Source of the DNA: Bacteroidia bacterium | GTDB taxonomy: Bacteria > Bacteroidota > Bacteroidia > SpSt-205 | Assembly (NCBI GenBank): GCA_026003215.1 | Contig: BPGV01000001.1 | Span: forward strand, 2,137,729 to 2,201,728 | Reading direction: 5' to 3' | DNA length: 64,000 bases | Part shown: piece by piece, positions 52,557 to 61,827 of the stretch | Numbering within the stretch: position 1 is the first letter of the stretch | Layout of the letters: each line of letters starts with the position of its first letter | Notes under the pieces: model-generated | What the model saw: only the letters and a program-made list of their open reading frames with translations | Databases searched by the model: none | What the model was told of the DNA's origin: nothing | Translations under genes and position numbers: made by a program

Positions 52557-54551
52557 TTACCGCACCGCCGAAGGCGCCCGTTGCGCTAAGAGCGCTTCTA
52601 AGGCCCGCATCTCATCGCGGTAGCGCGCGGCGGTAAGATACTCTTCCGCCTCGGCAGCGGCCAACATCCGTTGCCGCGTTTCTTCAATCAGGGCCTGCAA
52701 CTCGGGGAGGGACAGCTTTTCTACATGGGGCGGTAGGACTGCCGCGGGGGCCTCTATGCGTTCGGCCACAGGCACTTCGCGCGCTCGGCCCGCACTGCGA
52801 GGAATAATCCCATGTTTGGCGTTGTAGGCCAGCTGCTTTTGGCGGCGCCGCTCCGACTCCCGAATAAACCGTTCCATGGACTCCGTCATCCTATCGGCAT
52901 ACAAGATAACCTCTCCTTGCACATTGCGGGCGGCCCGGCCCGCTATTTGGATGAGCGAGGTCTCCGAGCGTAAGAAGCCCTCTTTATCGGCTTCTAAGAT
53001 AGCCACGAGGGAGACCTCGGGTAGGTCTAAGCCCTCCCGAAGGAGATTCACCCCTACAATCACCTGTATTTCTCCTTGCCGGAGCTTGTCTATAATCTCC
53101 ACGCGCTGGATAGCGTTGAGGTCGGAGTGGAGGTACGCTGCGGGTATATGCATACGGTTCAGGAACTGGGCTACTTCTTCGGCGAGCTTTTTGGTGAGGG
53201 TAATCACCAGGGTGCGCCCATCCCAGCTGCGATGCCGTTGGATAGCTTCTAAGAGGTGGTCAATGGCTCCTTCCATCGGATGCACAAAGACAGGGGGATC
53301 CACTAAGCCCGTCGGCCGCACCACCTGTTCGACAAAGGCACCGCCTGTCTGAGAGAGCTCATAGGGACCGGGCGTGGCACTTACATAAATCACCTGCTCC
53401 ACGAGCTGCTCAAACTCTTCAAAACGCAACGGCCGGTTATCCAGCGCCGAAGGCAGCCTAAACCCATATTCTACCAGTACGAGCTTACGCGATTGGTCGC
53501 CCCCAATCATGGCCTTAAGCTGGGGTATGGTCACGTGGCTTTCATCAATCACTGTGAGGAAAGGCCTCGGGAAGTAATCCAAGAGGGTATAGGGTTTTTC
53601 GCCGGGGGCTCGTCCGGTGAGGTGCCGAGAATAGTTTTCTATGCCGTTACAGTAGCCCAAACTGCGCAGCTGCTCTATATCGTAGAGGGTGCGTTTTTGC
53701 AGTCTTTCGGCTTCCAGCTGCTTGCCTGAGGAAAGGAGGTAGCGCACCTGTTCTTGGAGTTCGGCTTGGATGCTGGCGATGGCGGCTTCCAGGCGTTGGG
53801 GCGATACAGCAAACATATTGGCTGCATAGAGAGTGAGTTCTTGTAAGCGTGCTATGGGCTTACGGGTAGAAGGGTCTATTTCTTCTAAGCCTTCGATCGC
53901 CGGGCCTAAAAAGCTAATCCGATAAGCCTTTTTGCCGTAGGGCGGGAAGACATACAGTCGGTCGCCTTTTCCGTAGATGGTGCCGGGTTCGTTCCACACC
54001 TCCGAACGGCGGTACATGAGGTTAGTGAGATCTTGGATGACGGCTTGTTGGGGGAGGTATTGGCCTATGCGAAGGGTGAGACACTGCTGGGCAAACTCCG
54101 TGGGGTCAGATAGGCCGTAAATCGCTGACACAGAAGCCACCACCACAATATCCCGACGCCCACTTACGAGCGCAGTTAGGGTTTCTAAACGATACCGTTC
54201 AATCTCCTCCAGGATACTGAGCTCTTTTTCAATGTAGGTGTCGGTGGCGGGGAGGTAGGCTTCGGGTTGGTAGTAGTCGTAGTGGGATATCCAGTAGCAG
54301 ACGAGGTTATGGGGGAAAAAGCTCTTAAACTCGGTGTAGAGCTGCCAAGCCAGGGTTTTGTTGTGGCTCAGGATGAGGGTAGGCAGTTGGACCTGGGCAA
54401 TCACATTCGCTACTGTGAAGGTTTTCCCGGAGCCCGTCACGCCTAAGAGGACTTGGTGCTTTTCGCCCCGCCGAACCCCTTCTACGAGTTCGGCGATGGC
54501 TTGGGGCTGGTCGCCCCGGGGCGTGAGGTCCGTCACAAGCCGAAACTGCAT
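52557..54551 (-). CDS. uvrB: Excinuclease ABC subunit B
   Basis: DNA-damage-verifying helicase-like subunit of nucleotide excision repair. The 664-residue protein has Walker A LGVTGSGKTFT, the beta-hairpin YYQPEAYLPATDTYIEKE, DESHVTIPQLKAM, helicase motifs V and VI (GVNLLREGLDLPEV, QIAGRAARN), and a C-terminal UVR motif (LIEETRQRMLAAAEAEEY). ATG 54551 (MQFRLVTDL) is set by a TATATTTC box 4 nt upstream with a TTG 18 nt further up; the longer frame starts inside that promoter. Confidence 0.97.
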   Translation of the reverse strand: MQFRLVTDLTPRGDQPQAIAELVEGVRRGEKHQVLLGVTGSGKTFTVANVIAQVQLPTLILSHNKTLAWQLYTEFKSFFPHNLVCYWISHYDYYQPEAYLPATDTYIEKELSILEEIERYRLETLTALVSGRRDIVVVASVSAIYGLSDPTEFAQQCLTLRIGQYLPQQAVIQDLTNLMYRRSEVWNEPGTIYGKGDRLYVFPPYGKKAYRISFLGPAIEGLEEIDPSTRKPIARLQELTLYAANMFAVSPQRLEAAIASIQAELQEQVRYLLSSGKQLEAERLQKRTLYDIEQLRSLGYCNGIENYSRHLTGRAPGEKPYTLLDYFPRPFLTVIDESHVTIPQLKAMIGGDQSRKLVLVEYGFRLPSALDNRPLRFEEFEQLVEQVIYVSATPGPYELSQTGGAFVEQVVRPTGLVDPPVFVHPMEGAIDHLLEAIQRHRSWDGRTLVITLTKKLAEEVAQFLNRMHIPAAYLHSDLNAIQRVEIIDKLRQGEIQVIVGVNLLREGLDLPEVSLVAILEADKEGFLRSETSLIQIAGRAARNVQGEVILYADRMTESMERFIRESERRRQKQLAYNAKHGIIPRSAGRAREVPVAERIEAPAAVLPPHVEKLSLPELQALIEETRQRMLAAAEAEEYLTAARYRDEMRALEALLAQRAPSAVR

Positions 54552-54555
54552 AGGG

Positions 54556-54584
54556 GAAATATAACACTTTACGCTGACAGACAA
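54556..54584 (-). promoter_or_regulatory. uvrB: Promoter of uvrB (TTG-N18-TATATTTC)
   Basis: On the minus strand TTG (54584-54582), 18 nt spacer and TATATTTC (54563-54556) stand 4 nt before the uvrB ATG. The last base of the -7 box differs from consensus. No LexA-like palindrome was seen. Confidence 0.6.
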
Positions 54585-54596
54585 GGAGGGCCAATC

Positions 54597-55649
54597 TCAC
54601 TCCCAGAGAGCGGTCGCAACCCCCAACCGCTCTTGAAGCCACTCGTTATGCTCCCCTAAGTCGGGTACTTTAGGCGGCTGCGCTGCTGGGGTGAAATACA
54701 AAAACCCCTCGCGCCAAATCTCTGCGGCCCAAGGCTCTTGGAGGGCCTCTTCAAAAGTATAGACGGGGCTTGCGCAAAAGGTATTTCCGCGTAGGGCTTC
54801 CCGCCATTCTGCCCAGGTCTTACTTCGGAAAATAGCTTCTATCTCCTTATGAGGATAGGGGTCCCCCAGGCTCTTGCCGTAGGGCATAAGGTCGAGTCTT
54901 CCCAGAAACTCGCAAAAGGCTTTCCAGAATTTCTCCTCCAAGGCTGCTAAGGCAATATAGCGGCCATCTGCGGTAGGATAGAGCCGATAACAGGACATTT
55001 GGCCCGAGAGGAACTCCTGGCCGGGCGATGGCAGCTGTCCCCCAAAAAGATGGTACTGGTGCGCCGCACTGTAGCTCCAGCGCAGCATCTCTTCGCGAAT
55101 AGCTACGGAAAGGAAGGTACCCCGTTGGGTACGAGTGCGTTCATACAGAGCGGCCAGCAGCCGAATAGTGGCGGAGGCCGTGCCCCCTAAAATGTCCCCG
55201 AACAGAAAAGTGGGGAGTACAGGCGGGGCCTCTGGGGCGGGCCGCAGCCGGTCTAATACCCCACTTTCGGCCAAGAAGTTGAGGTCATGGCCGGGGCGAC
55301 CTTCTCTGTTGCCTATCAGGTTGAGGGCAATCAAACGAGGAAATCGGGCTGACAGCTGCTCCGGCGAAAGGCCTATTTCAGTGAGGGTCTCGGGCCGGTA
55401 GTTCATGAGGAGGATGTCTGCCCGAGGGAGAAGGGCCTCTAAAAGAGCGGGAAGCTTTTCTGGGGCGCAGCTGACGCTGTACTTACCTCGGTGGAGAAGT
55501 GGAAAGAGCGCGGTGCCTCGCAGCGAGTCTCCCCGCGGGAGCAGCTCTACTTTGATGACAGTGGCGCCTAAGTCACGCAGGAAGGTCCCTATCAGCGGCG
55601 CGGGGAGCAGTCGCGCCAGTTCTACTACGAGAATGCCATCCAAAGGCAT
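54597..55649 (-). CDS. CaiB/BaiF family CoA-transferase
   Basis: Class III CoA-transferase or alpha-methylacyl-CoA racemase-like enzyme. The 350-residue protein starts LDGILVVELARLLPAPLIGTFLRDLGATVIKVE (in parts), typical of the family. It keeps the nucleophile position Asp in GREGRPGHDLNFLAESG and GDILGGTASATIRLLAAL. Substrate pair unknown. ATG 55649 lies 77 nt inside the symporter 3' end and has a TACCTTTT box 6 nt upstream, so it may have its own promoter as well as read-through. Confidence 0.85.
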   Translation of the reverse strand: MPLDGILVVELARLLPAPLIGTFLRDLGATVIKVELLPRGDSLRGTALFPLLHRGKYSVSCAPEKLPALLEALLPRADILLMNYRPETLTEIGLSPEQLSARFPRLIALNLIGNREGRPGHDLNFLAESGVLDRLRPAPEAPPVLPTFLFGDILGGTASATIRLLAALYERTRTQRGTFLSVAIREEMLRWSYSAAHQYHLFGGQLPSPGQEFLSGQMSCYRLYPTADGRYIALAALEEKFWKAFCEFLGRLDLMPYGKSLGDPYPHKEIEAIFRSKTWAEWREALRGNTFCASPVYTFEEALQEPWAAEIWREGFLYFTPAAQPPKVPDLGEHNEWLQERLGVATALWE

Positions 55650-56973
55650 CGCGCCAAAAGGTAAAGGTTTTCTCGCCAACTGTGCCGGCGATGTAGCCGA
55701 GGAGAGAGGCACCAAAGCCGTACCACAAGGGCGGTATCGCTACCTCCACTGCTTGGGCTAAGTAATAGGCGACTATGCCACCTATCATAGAGACGATGGC
55801 GCCGGTGGCGCTCCGCCAGCGGGGAGCGTGAAGCCCCACCACCATCGGCCAAAAAAGCGTCACCAGGCTAAATATAGACGACTCGCCCACGAGCTTGTAG
55901 ATGTTTTGCTCATATAGGGTCATGAGGTAGCAGAAGAAAGCCACTACTATGACGGCAAGGCGCGCCTTCCAGAGGGTTCTGAGGCGATGCCACCGCGCTA
56001 AAAGGTTTTCTGATAGGAGGGCTGCTGGGGCCAAGATGCCGCCGCTGGCCGAGCTCATAATCGCAGCAATGAGCGCGCCCCAGAAAAGAAACTGTACCCC
56101 TGGCGGCATGTACCCTTCTACCAAGCGGAGGATAGGCGCGGTAGCTTCCCCTTCGGTGCGGAGCCATTCGGGGTGGTGCATGCGAATGAATAGGCCCGCC
56201 GTCAGGGGCAATAACCCCACCGATACATACAGGAATGCTGCTGCTATCCCTGCTTGCCGAGCGACCTTTTCGCTACGCGCAGAGACCACCCGCTGATACA
56301 TATCCTGCTGCGGCAGCGACCCTAACCCTATCACCATCCACGCTGCCAAATACTCTAACCACGCATGCGGTTCCGGTTTAGGCCAAAAATCTAAAAAACC
56401 CGTGGGAAGCTGGGATAAACCCGCTGTCCACCCCTCCGGTAAAAAACCTATCAAGACAATCAGTCCGGCGATGATAAAAACGTTTTGCATAAGGTCTACC
56501 GCTGCCACGGACCACATACCGCCCCAAGTGGTGTAGGAGAGGATAAGTGCTGTGGCCAGCGCCGTCATGAGGGGTAAGGTTCCCCCCAAAAAGTGCCGCA
56601 GGACCTGACCCAATGCCACCAGCTGGGCCGCTATCCACCCGAAATACGAGATAATCATAAGCACCGTGGCTACCCTCTCCGTCAGCCGGCCGAAGTGCAG
56701 GGCATAAAAGTCGCCAAAGGTTCGCACGGGTAGCCGATAAAAAGGCCGAGCTAACCATATCCCTACTAAAAAAAGACACAATGCGCTTCCGAAGGGGTCT
56801 TCTATCACGGCCAGGAGGCCGCCGCGGGCAAAGGTCTCTGAGGCGCCTAAGATGCTCTCGGACCCAAACCAGGTAGAAAAAAGCAGCGAAGTGGCCCATA
56901 AGAAGGGCAGCCGCCGTCCCGCAACCAAGAAATCTTGGCTATTGCGTACTCGCCGTGCAGCCCATATGCCCAA
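55573..56973 (-). CDS. Sodium:solute symporter, 5' end shifted by a G run
   Basis: Member of the SSS family with about 12 remaining membrane helices, including RRLPFLWATSLLFSTWFGSES, read in parts, and GGMWSVAAVDLMQNVFIIAG, and the QDMYQRVVSARSE loop. Substrate unknown. The printed frame lacks a good start (TTG 56973) and misses helix 1. One base fewer in the G7 run at 57003-57009 would join ATG 57017, which overlaps the upstream stop as TAATG, to MVWGVLLYLLGSVALGIWAA, a proper first helix. The real gene therefore probably spans 55573-57017. Confidence 0.85.
   Translation of the reverse strand: MGIWAARRVRNSQDFLVAGRRLPFLWATSLLFSTWFGSESILGASETFARGGLLAVIEDPFGSALCLFLVGIWLARPFYRLPVRTFGDFYALHFGRLTERVATVLMIISYFGWIAAQLVALGQVLRHFLGGTLPLMTALATALILSYTTWGGMWSVAAVDLMQNVFIIAGLIVLIGFLPEGWTAGLSQLPTGFLDFWPKPEPHAWLEYLAAWMVIGLGSLPQQDMYQRVVSARSEKVARQAGIAAAFLYVSVGLLPLTAGLFIRMHHPEWLRTEGEATAPILRLVEGYMPPGVQFLFWGALIAAIMSSASGGILAPAALLSENLLARWHRLRTLWKARLAVIVVAFFCYLMTLYEQNIYKLVGESSIFSLVTLFWPMVVGLHAPRWRSATGAIVSMIGGIVAYYLAQAVEVAIPPLWYGFGASLLGYIAGTVGEKTFTFWRDAFGWHSRSRTGATAPRAADRDLPA
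55656..55663 (-). promoter_or_regulatory. -7 box (TACCTTTT) internal to the symporter gene
   Basis: One mismatch to TAnnTTTG, 6 nt before the CoA-transferase ATG and inside the symporter coding region. Confidence 0.35.
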
Positions 56974-57002
56974 CGCTACCGATCCTAAGAGGTACAGTAA
57001 AA

Positions 57003-57009
57003 CCCCCCC
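57003..57009 (-). other. G7 run with apparent frameshift at the symporter start
   Basis: Plus-strand C7, read as G7 on the coding strand. A 1-nt difference decides whether ATG 57017 is in frame with the symporter. Either a sequencing or assembly indel or a phase-variable tract. Confidence 0.7.
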
Positions 57010-57015
57010 AGACCA

Positions 57016-58143
57016 TTACCGGAAAAAGGCTCGCACAGTTTCGGCGATGTAGGCGATCTGGTCTTCGCTAAGGAAGGGATGCATGGGGAGGGAAATCACT
57101 TCCTTGGCCAGGCGCTCGGCGTTAGGGAAGCTGCCGGCCGGATATTCTGGGCGGAAGTACGCCGGCTGGAGGTGGAGCGGCTTGGGATAGTACACCATAG
57201 CAGGGATGCCCTTCTCATGGAGATAGGCGCGTAAGGCATCCCGCCGCCCATCCAAAACCCGTAAGGTGTACTGATGGAAAATATGCGTACTCCACGAAAT
57301 CCTTATAGGCGTTTGCAGGGCCGCAATCCCAGCGAAATAGCTGTCATACATATCTGCTACGGCTCGGCGCCGCTCGTTAAACGCATCCAAGTAGGGAAGC
57401 TTGAGCCGAAGGATAGCGGCTTGGAGGGAGTCTAAGCGGGAGTTTACGCCTACTTCGGCAAACTCGTACAGGGTGTCTTGCCCGTGATTGGCTATGCGGG
57501 CTAACCGTTTGGCTCGGGCAGGGTCACGGGTAAAAATGGCGCCGCCATCGCCATAACAGCCTAAGTTCTTGGACGGGAAAAAGGAGGTGCAGCCTATGTC
57601 GCCCAGGGTGCCTAATTTCTGGGTGCGTCCGTCCGGGAAAATATACGAAGCACCTAAGGCCTGGGCAGCGTCTTCTATGACATATAAGTGCTTTTCTTGG
57701 GCAAAGGATAGAATTCCCTGCATGGGGGCGGCTTGCCCGAAAAGGTGTACAGGTACTATGGCTTTGACTTCTGGACGCCAGGCGGCCTCCAGCTGCTCGG
57801 GAAGCAGATTGAAGTGGTCCAAAGACACATCTACCCAGTACACGTTGAGACGCAGGAGGGCAGCTACTTCGGCGGTGGCTACGTAGGTGAAGGCCGGCAC
57901 AATCACGCCATCCCCTGGCTTGAGGTCCAACGCCATCAAGGCCAGCTGCAGGGCGTCGGTTCCGTTGGCACAGGGGACCACCTCAACCCCTCCTAAGTAG
58001 GCGCCTAATTCTTCCGCAAACCGACTGACTTCGGGGCCTTTGATGTACTGGGTGTGTTCGAGCACCTCTTGGAGGGCAGCTTCCAGGCGCGGGCCTAAAA
58101 AGGTGCGTTCCAAGCCTAAATCTACCATCTTAATCGGCCTCAT
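57016..58143 (-). CDS. DegT/DnrJ/EryC1/StrS sugar aminotransferase
   Basis: PLP aminotransferase acting on a keto-sugar nucleotide. The 375-residue protein has ANGTDALQLALMAL, DVILPAFTY-like VIVPAFTYVATAE, VIEDAAQALGASY, the PLP Lys192 in FFPSKNLGCYGDGGA, and NSRLDSLQAAIL. It resembles WbpE-like enzymes that aminate the 3-keto UDP-sugar uronate. It overlaps the nucleotide-sugar dehydrogenase by 4 nt (ATGA), giving a two-gene step in an O-antigen- or capsule-type sugar path. The oxidase or acetyltransferase partners are not in view. Confidence 0.9.
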   Translation of the reverse strand: MRPIKMVDLGLERTFLGPRLEAALQEVLEHTQYIKGPEVSRFAEELGAYLGGVEVVPCANGTDALQLALMALDLKPGDGVIVPAFTYVATAEVAALLRLNVYWVDVSLDHFNLLPEQLEAAWRPEVKAIVPVHLFGQAAPMQGILSFAQEKHLYVIEDAAQALGASYIFPDGRTQKLGTLGDIGCTSFFPSKNLGCYGDGGAIFTRDPARAKRLARIANHGQDTLYEFAEVGVNSRLDSLQAAILRLKLPYLDAFNERRRAVADMYDSYFAGIAALQTPIRISWSTHIFHQYTLRVLDGRRDALRAYLHEKGIPAMVYYPKPLHLQPAYFRPEYPAGSFPNAERLAKEVISLPMHPFLSEDQIAYIAETVRAFFR

Positions 58144-59417
58144 AGCGTCCAATAATGCACATTTTGCCAGTTTTGGTTTCTGTACAATCCCTTTATATCT
58201 ACGACCAAGGGGTTAGGCTTTCCCCAGCGTAGGAAGTCGGCTTCTTTGAGGGTACGATAGGACGTGTGGGCGACAGCTACGACGATAGCGTCATACGCGC
58301 CTTCTTCGGGGTGAGTGAGGGTGAGGCTGTATTCTGCAGCAACTTCGTCCGGGTGGGCTAAGGGGTCGGCGATATCCACCTGAGCTCCATGGGCTTTGAG
58401 GGTCAACACCAGATCATATACTTTTGTATTGCGAATATCGGGCACATTTTCTTTGAAGGTAAAGCCCAAAACTAAAACCCTCAGCGGAGGATAGCGGTGG
58501 AGCTGGCTAAGCTTTTGTAAGATTCGCTCAGCCAGGTAGCGGGGGAAGTGGTCATTTATGTGCCTTCCCGCCAAAATCACTTGGGGATAGAAGCCCAAAG
58601 CGGTCGCTTTATAAGTGAGGTAATAGGGGTCTACGCCGATACAGTGCCCTCCTACCAAGCCTGGGGTATATTTGTGGAAGTTCCATTTAGTTCCGGCAGC
58701 TTCTAAAACATCATGTACGCTAAAGCCCATTTCTTGGAAGAGCATGGCTAACTCATTTACGAGAGCGATATTGAGGTCACGCTGGGTATTTTCTATGACT
58801 TTGGCGGCTTCGGCGACGCGGATAGAAGGGGCTTTATGGAGGCCGGCGGTTATCACTTGGCCGTACACTTCTGCGATATGGTGTAAAGCCTCGGGCGTGA
58901 GGCCGGAGACGATTTTAGTGATTTTTTCCAGGGGATGCTCGGGGTCGCCCGGATTGATTCGCTCGGGAGAATAGCCTAAATGGAAGTCTTTTCCGGCTTT
59001 TAGGCCGCTTTTTTCTAAGATAGGTAAGCATACCTCTTCGGTGCAGCCGGGATAGACGGTGCTCTCATATACGACGGTGTCGCCATGTTTGAGGATTCGG
59101 GCTAAGGTTTCGCTGGCTGTGCGGAGGGGTTCTAAGTCGGGGACCTTATACACATCTATGGGGGTCGGTACAGCGACAATATAGAAGTTTGCCCGCTGCA
59201 GGTCTTCTTCAGAAGCGGTGAAGCTTAAGCCTTCTACTTGTAAGGTGCTTGGCGGAAACTCTCCATTCCGGTCATGACCTCTTTGGAGTTCTTCAATCCG
59301 CGTAGGGGAAATGTCAAATCCAATAACGCGATACTTTCGGGCAAATGCCACTGCCACGGGTAAGCCTACATACCCTAATCCTACTACCCCAATTGTCGGG
59401 GGAAATGGCGAGTTCAT
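58140..59417 (-). CDS. Nucleotide-sugar 6-dehydrogenase (WbpO/TviB-like)
   Basis: Oxidises the C6 of a UDP-HexNAc to the uronate with 2 NAD. The 425-residue protein has the Rossmann start IGVVGLGYVGLPVA, VPTPID, ESTVYPGCTEEV, NTQRDLNIALVNELA and the catalytic Cys259 in GGHCIGVDPYYL. The C-terminal domain has LGFTFKENVPDIRNTK. It resembles WbpO/TviB rather than Ugd by VPTPIDVYKVPDL and length. TACCTTTG lies 6 nt before ATG 59417. It heads the pair with the aminotransferase. Confidence 0.92.
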   Translation of the reverse strand: MNSPFPPTIGVVGLGYVGLPVAVAFARKYRVIGFDISPTRIEELQRGHDRNGEFPPSTLQVEGLSFTASEEDLQRANFYIVAVPTPIDVYKVPDLEPLRTASETLARILKHGDTVVYESTVYPGCTEEVCLPILEKSGLKAGKDFHLGYSPERINPGDPEHPLEKITKIVSGLTPEALHHIAEVYGQVITAGLHKAPSIRVAEAAKVIENTQRDLNIALVNELAMLFQEMGFSVHDVLEAAGTKWNFHKYTPGLVGGHCIGVDPYYLTYKATALGFYPQVILAGRHINDHFPRYLAERILQKLSQLHRYPPLRVLVLGFTFKENVPDIRNTKVYDLVLTLKAHGAQVDIADPLAHPDEVAAEYSLTLTHPEEGAYDAIVVAVAHTSYRTLKEADFLRWGKPNPLVVDIKGLYRNQNWQNVHYWTL

Positions 59418-59423
59418 GCCCTG

Positions 59424-59431
59424 CAAAGGTA
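59424..59431 (-). promoter_or_regulatory. -7 box (TACCTTTG) of the sugar dehydrogenase unit
   Basis: Perfect consensus on the minus strand, 6 nt before ATG 59417; a TTG stands 22 nt upstream of the box. It decides ATG 59417 over the codon 9 nt upstream. Confidence 0.6.
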
Positions 59432-59489
59432 GATAGCTGCGGAGATAGCCTTACAATGGCTACGTAAGTATTTTTTGGGGGCGACGAGA

Positions 59490-61827
59490 TTACTCTTCTT
59501 GGATGGGAAGTTCGCGTCGTTTTTTCTTTTTGGGTGTTTTCGGTGGGCTGTCCGTGGGGGGCACGGCTTTAGATGTAGTACCTGCGGTTTTCCAAGAAAA
59601 TACCGGATTTTCGGGGGTTCCGTGTACTTTGATAGCTAAGCGGGCGCGCTCGCCTTCGGTTTCTTCTATTAGGTTTTCCACGCGGGTAGGGCTTTTATCT
59701 AAGAGTACTCGGGGTACTTCTATGAGGAGGTCATAGGCTATTTCGCCTCGGAGCGTGTGACTGCCAGCTATCCGCATACGCCAGCGATTCGCCGAAAGCC
59801 ATGTCGTATCCAAACGAACCACCCCCTCGGAGATATGCAGACGAGCCTGTGCATTGCCCACTTCTATCCTTTTGAAATCTGTTAGAGGAATAAGCGAAAA
59901 GAGCTTGTATGTATAAGGGCATTCAGATACAACGAGATTTTTTACAGAAAGTTGCACCTCTCCTTTGATTTCTGTCCAGGACATACCTTTGGGCGTGCGG
60001 GGTAAGTGCCCTTGTACTTCGCCGGAGAGGGTGCCAGCGAGGTGAGGTAGGAGGGGGAAAAGTGTATCTAAGCCGGGCCATGCTGTTCTGAGCTGCCTGA
60101 GGTCCATAGCTTGTCCCCGGAGCGCTATTTCCCACTCCTCGCGGCTTCCTATGGCTTTATAGGCTATTTCGCCGCTAAGGGTGCCGCGGGCTATCCCTTC
60201 GGCATGCAGATTGGTTATGCGAAAGCTGTCTCTATGCCAGGAGAGATCGGCTCGGAGCGGCCCATAACGGCTCTCATTCCATACGAGCGTATCTACCTGT
60301 AAGCGAAGCCTTGCCCTAAAAGGGGGCACTTGCACCCCTTCCTTTGAAGCCCCCCCATAAGTCCACCTGTTTATATGCAGGGTGCCTGCTATAGAGAGGG
60401 GCGAAGCAGTGCTATCCCATAGCCGCTGGTAGTGCCGCACTTCTAAAAAAAGTCGTTGTCAAACGGCTGCCCTGAAAGAAAAAAACACTCTCTCGTAAGG
60501 TAAGCACCTCTGGAGTCAGACCTATGTGGGCTTTTTCTACTTGTGCGTCTCGCCAGGTCACTCCTTCTAAGAAAATATTTCCGTTAAGGAGCCACTGTTT
60601 TTTGTATAAGGTCAAAGAAAGCGTTCCTCTGGTTATGCCAGAGAGCGATTCGGCTGGGGCTATGCCTAAGGCTTTCAAGGTGCCGAGGTCCCACTGGAAT
60701 GTAAATGTACCTTTGCCCAGTTCTTGCCTAAAGTCATAAGTTAAGCACCCGCTTAAGGTATCGTTTTCCTCTCCTCTGATGAAGAGGCTATCTATGTTGA
60801 CGGATTTCTTCCCCCCCTTTTGTAGGTCAAAGGCCAGGCGAGCTTGGAGATAGGCTTGTTGTAAGGTGTAAGTTTCAATGGGGAAGGGCACTTTTGTATG
60901 CAGGCTTACGGCCAGCTGGAGTCGAGGCAAATGTCCTCGGCCGATAGGACCTGTGATTTCGCCTTGCCCTTCTATGAAGGCGTTTAGTTTTGCTAAGGGC
61001 TTGGGGTAGGCAGGCCACAGGTTTTTTAGGTAGGTCCAATCTACGCTGAAATTTTTTAGCCGTAGTGAGAGTAGGGGGATAGGGTCTAAGCGAATCCCTC
61101 CTTCTACGTGGGTCATAAAGCTGGCTATCTGAAGCCGGAGGCCCTTACTTAGCAACCAGGGGGAGTCGTGGAGCAGCTCCCCTTCCAATAAGAAGGGCTG
61201 GTGTTTGAGGTGGAGGTGCTTTTGTAGGCGTAACTCTTCTACGGTGCCTGCGCCTTTTCCGGAAATAAAAAGCTTGTCGGCTTGGTATTGTACTGCGGCG
61301 GAGAGCTTTTTTATTGAGAGGCTGAGGGTAGCGTCGGCTTCCTTGTCGCTATAGTGAAAGATACAGTTTTCTAAGAGGAGCTTTTCTATGGCCCAGGGCG
61401 AAGCTTGGCCGGTGTCTTTTCGCAAAATGTTTTGCCAAGGCGAGTACCCCTGCGCATCATAAGGTAGGAAGAAAGAGGCTTCTTTGAGGGATAAGCCTAT
61501 GATGCGGTAGTTTTTTTCTACGAGGGCTTCCCAGAGGTTCAGGTGTAAGGAGGCTTCCTTCGCCTGGAAAAGGGTATCCCCCTTGAAACTTTGCAGGAGA
61601 AATCCCCGTAAGCTTAGGGAAAGGGCGGGAAGGTCACGTAGATTGCCTATCTGAATGTCTCTGACGGTGATACGCGCAGAAAAAGAGTGACTGAGTAGCT
61701 CTTTGAGCCAGCTAAACAGCGTATCTCGGGAGAGGTAGAGGGCTATGGCAAGTCCCATTAAAGCTATGCCTAACCCGAGCAGAAGGCCTATGAGGAACCG
61801 TAAGGCTTTTTTTAGAAGGATTTTCAT
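59490..61827 (-). pseudogene. AsmA-like envelope protein split by a T-run frameshift
   Basis: One AsmA/TamB-like protein appears in two frames. The 5' part (61827 to about 60450) has an N-terminal membrane anchor (FLIGLLLGLGIALMGLAIALYL, read in parts) and the AsmA pattern of beta-strands. The 3' part (to 59490) continues the same fold and ends in a Lys-rich tail (PPKTPKKKKRRELP). At the junction the first frame reads TTTFFRSAALPA and stops at 60412. Removing one T from the T7 run (plus 60445-60451) gives TTFLEVRHYQRLWD and runs on into the 3' frame, for about 778 residues. Predicted role is lipid or outer-membrane homeostasis across the periplasm. ATG 61827 overlaps the transglycosylase stop by 4 nt. 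A sequencing indel cannot be excluded. Confidence 0.8.

Noticed and set aside
52329-52589. 86-residue ORF over the hairpin at 52389
   Set aside because: Low-complexity Gly/Pro translation of the palindrome and its flanks.
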